From Bacillota bacterium (GTDB taxonomy: Bacteria; Bacillota_A; Clostridia; Lachnospirales; Lachnospiraceae): a DNA stretch of 7,849 bases. Below, piece by piece: positions 6,225 through 7,849 of this stretch; position 1 is the first letter of the stretch; each line of letters starts with the position of its first letter. Both the position numbers and the translations under genes were made by a program. The stretch is from positions 1-7,849 of the forward strand of contig JAEZSL010000147.1 of the NCBI GenBank assembly GCA_023443925.1, read 5' to 3'. Below the pieces are notes generated by a model. That model saw only the letters and a program-made list of their open reading frames with translations. It made no database searches and was not told where the DNA came from.

Positions 6225-7781
6225 CTATCCCAGTATCTGTGCACCAATAAAGGTGAGTATACCGACGATAAGCAGGAATAACACATAATACTTGAAAGTG
6301 CCTTTTAACAATACACTTTCTTTTCCCTGTAACTGTACCGCTGCTACCGCAACTGCAATACTCTGGGGTGAAATCATCTTTGCCGTAATCGCTCCCGCCG
6401 TATTGGATGCGGATATCCAGGCCTGATTTAAATTAAGAGCCGTAGAAGTCTCTGCCTGTAACCCTCCGAACAATACGCTGGAAGAGGTACCGCTGCCGGT
6501 TACAAAGGTTCCGATGGAACCTAGCAGCGGCGCAAATAACGGATAAAATGAACCGGTAACTGTAACAAACATAAGTGAAATGGAAGCAATCATTCCGCTG
6601 TAGCCCATTAATTTCGCCGTAGCCATAATGGATATGATGGTTACTACCGTTTTAAACATCTGAATCATGGTCTTTTTCAATATGGTCAACATTTCACCGA
6701 AGCCGGCACCTTGAATTTTACCGCCGATAAAAGCTGCCAGGATGATCCAGAGGCCCGGTGTAGTCAGCCAGGAGAATACATAAGGAGCTGCGTCATTGCC
6801 GGTATAAATATTTACAGAAGTCTTAACCGTAGCCAGCAGTTCGTTTAACGGTGCTATCATTTTGGAGGTTCCAAGTAAAAATACGAAGATTAATAAAAAT
6901 GGACTCCAGGCAACTAAAGCTTCTTTACCGGTTGTTCTTTCATGGTTCTTTTCTTCCAGGCGGTATTCGGGATCAATGTCTTTTTTGCCGAATAATTTAG
7001 CCGCGCCTGCCGTACATAACATGGAACATACGGAACCGATTACTACCGGCAGTTCTGCTCCTAAGAATCTGGCCACCAGATATTCCGGAAGGAGGAAGGA
7101 CACTCCGGAAATCAGTGTTATTAGCGTAATTCCTTTTAAGGAATTCTTAGATTTTCCTTTTTCCGACTTGCCGGTTAAATACACCAGTATGAACGGAGTC
7201 AGTATAATCAGGGGGGCAAGCTGCATTACCGTATTAGTGGATAATCCGAATACATCCAGACCGGTTATTTTGGCAAGAGTTGTGGTGGGTATTCCGATGG
7301 AACCAAAAGCCGTCGGGGTTGCATTGGCTACCAGACATACGATAGCGGCAAATACAGGGTTAAATCCAAGGCCCCACAGCATACTGGCCGGTATTGCTAC
7401 TGCAGTACCAAAGCCTGCCATACCTTCCATGAATCCGCCGAATCCCCAGGCAATGATCAGTACTAATACTCTTTTATCGTTTGTTACACTTGCTAACATT
7501 TTTTTAATCGTTTCCATCTTGCCGGTGGCAACACAGACGTTGTAAGTAAAGATTGCGGCAATAATTACAATAATGATAGGCCACAATGCAAGGGCGATTC
7601 CTTCTCCAACTGCAGTAAAACTGTCAAGCACCGGCATTTTCCAGACGAATACCGCAAGTACATATGCGATAACCAGTGCAATGGAACAGGCTTTAAAGCC
7701 CGGAATCTTAAGAGCGGTTAATGCTACAATCAACCATATTATCGGTAGTAAAGCTAAAATAAAAGCGAAAGTCATATTCAT
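6225..7781 (-). CDS. lctP: L-lactate permease family transporter (LctP/LldP)
   Basis: A 518-residue, very hydrophobic protein with about a dozen or more membrane segments, close to the usual 520-560 of the lactate permease family. Family blocks include LPIIWLIVALTALKIPGFKA (12-31), FGGFMEGMAGFGTAVAIPAS (114-133), NATPTAFGSIGIP (153-165), GSIGTFVTGSGTSSSVLFG (421-439) and the near-invariant KMISPQSIAVA (468-478). A charged loop around 262-287 divides the two halves. It should import lactate with protons across the cytoplasmic membrane and feed the LctD/EtfAB complex encoded downstream. In most relatives the C-terminal block reads GSDTSSN; here it is GSGTSSS, a mild variation. The ATG at 7781 has GGGAG six bases upstream. 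It is the first operon gene seen, with only 68 bases of upstream sequence in the window. Glycolate is an alternative or additional substrate. Confidence 0.95.
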   Translation of the reverse strand: MNMTFAFILALLPIIWLIVALTALKIPGFKACSIALVIAYVLAVFVWKMPVLDSFTAVGEGIALALWPIIIVIIAAIFTYNVCVATGKMETIKKMLASVTNDKRVLVLIIAWGFGGFMEGMAGFGTAVAIPASMLWGLGFNPVFAAIVCLVANATPTAFGSIGIPTTTLAKITGLDVFGLSTNTVMQLAPLIILTPFILVYLTGKSEKGKSKNSLKGITLITLISGVSFLLPEYLVARFLGAELPVVIGSVCSMLCTAGAAKLFGKKDIDPEYRLEEKNHERTTGKEALVAWSPFLLIFVFLLGTSKMIAPLNELLATVKTSVNIYTGNDAAPYVFSWLTTPGLWIILAAFIGGKIQGAGFGEMLTILKKTMIQMFKTVVTIISIMATAKLMGYSGMIASISLMFVTVTGSFYPLFAPLLGSIGTFVTGSGTSSSVLFGGLQAETSTALNLNQAWISASNTAGAITAKMISPQSIAVAVAAVQLQGKESVLLKGTFKYYVLFLLIVGILTFIGAQILG

Positions 7782-7794
7782 ATCTGGCTCCCAT
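7708..7794 (-). other. Short out-of-frame ORF overlapping the lctP start
   Basis: An ATG at 7794, with AGGAG seven bases upstream, opens a 28-codon frame that ends in TAA at 7708-7710 inside lctP. The predicted peptide begins MGARYEYDFRF and matches nothing I know. Its translation would cross the lctP ribosome binding site, so it could tune permease synthesis. It could equally be chance in an AT-rich leader. Confidence 0.25.
7788..7792 (-). promoter_or_regulatory. Ribosome binding site of lctP
   Basis: GGGAG on the minus strand, six bases before the lctP ATG. A second strong Shine-Dalgarno, AGGAG (7802-7806), lies seven bases before an out-of-frame ATG at 7794. Confidence 0.65.
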
Positions 7795-7814
7795 CTGCCT
7801 TCTCCTAGGCATAA

Positions 7815-7846
7815 ATTTTAGTATTCTTGTTCAAATCACGTGATTT
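7815..7846 (-). promoter_or_regulatory. Candidate lctP promoter with overlapping 14-bp palindrome
   Basis: AAATCACGTGATTT (7833-7846) is a perfect palindrome 52-65 bases upstream of the lctP ATG. On the minus strand a -10-like TAAAAT (7815-7820) would put the -35 region at 7838-7843, inside the palindrome; that -35 sequence itself is poor. This arrangement suits a repressor or activator operator controlling the lactate operon. It does not match the typical GntR, Rex or CcpA site patterns closely, and the window ends three bases further on. Confidence 0.4.
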
Positions 7847-7849
7847 TTA

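Noticed and set aside
6862..7545. Long plus-strand open frame (227 codons) opposite lctP
   Set aside because: It is antisense to a well-supported permease; open frames opposite hydrophobic genes are common, and no family motifs are present.

Overview
The window looks like chromosomal DNA from an anaerobic, moderately AT-rich member of the Bacillota, class Clostridia, most likely Lachnospiraceae-like. This rests on Shine-Dalgarno-led genes, clostridial-style proteins and AT-rich spacers, and is an inference from gene content rather than an alignment. Six complete protein-coding genes are visible. No tRNA, rRNA, insertion sequence, phage gene or CRISPR array was seen.

Left part (1-2120): an AraC-family regulator (minus strand, 8-862) is divergent from a short GH29 alpha-L-fucosidase-like glycoside hydrolase (plus strand, 1149-2120). 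They share a 286-bp intergenic region with two inverted repeats that could be operators. The natural reading is a local sugar-responsive regulator and its target enzyme. The hydrolase has no signal peptide, so it would act in the cytoplasm on imported oligosaccharides or glycosides.

Middle (2121-2494): a gene-free region between the converging hydrolase and lactate-oxidase genes. It holds an AT-rich tract, a bidirectional terminator-like hairpin (2276-2338) and an unexplained cluster of 15-bp TGATA-N5-TATCA-type units at roughly 17-bp spacing (2380-2462).

Right part (2495-7781, all minus strand): a lactate-utilisation operon in the order lactate permease (lctP), EtfB, EtfA with an N-terminal ferredoxin-like domain, then a GlcD-type FAD lactate dehydrogenase (lctD). 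The last three match the components of the electron-confurcating lactate dehydrogenase/Etf complex known from Acetobacterium woodii. In that complex, endergonic lactate oxidation with NAD+ is driven by co-oxidation of reduced ferredoxin. Here the permease would import lactate and the LctD/EtfAB complex would oxidise it to pyruvate. The permease comes first, and no lactate racemase or dedicated GntR/LysR regulator lies inside the window. A perfect 14-bp palindrome just upstream of lctP is the best operator candidate.

The main system is therefore a recognisable, interesting but not new metabolic module. The least explained signals are the dyad array downstream of lctD, a well-positioned out-of-frame ORF overlapping the lctP start, and the palindromes in the two control regions.
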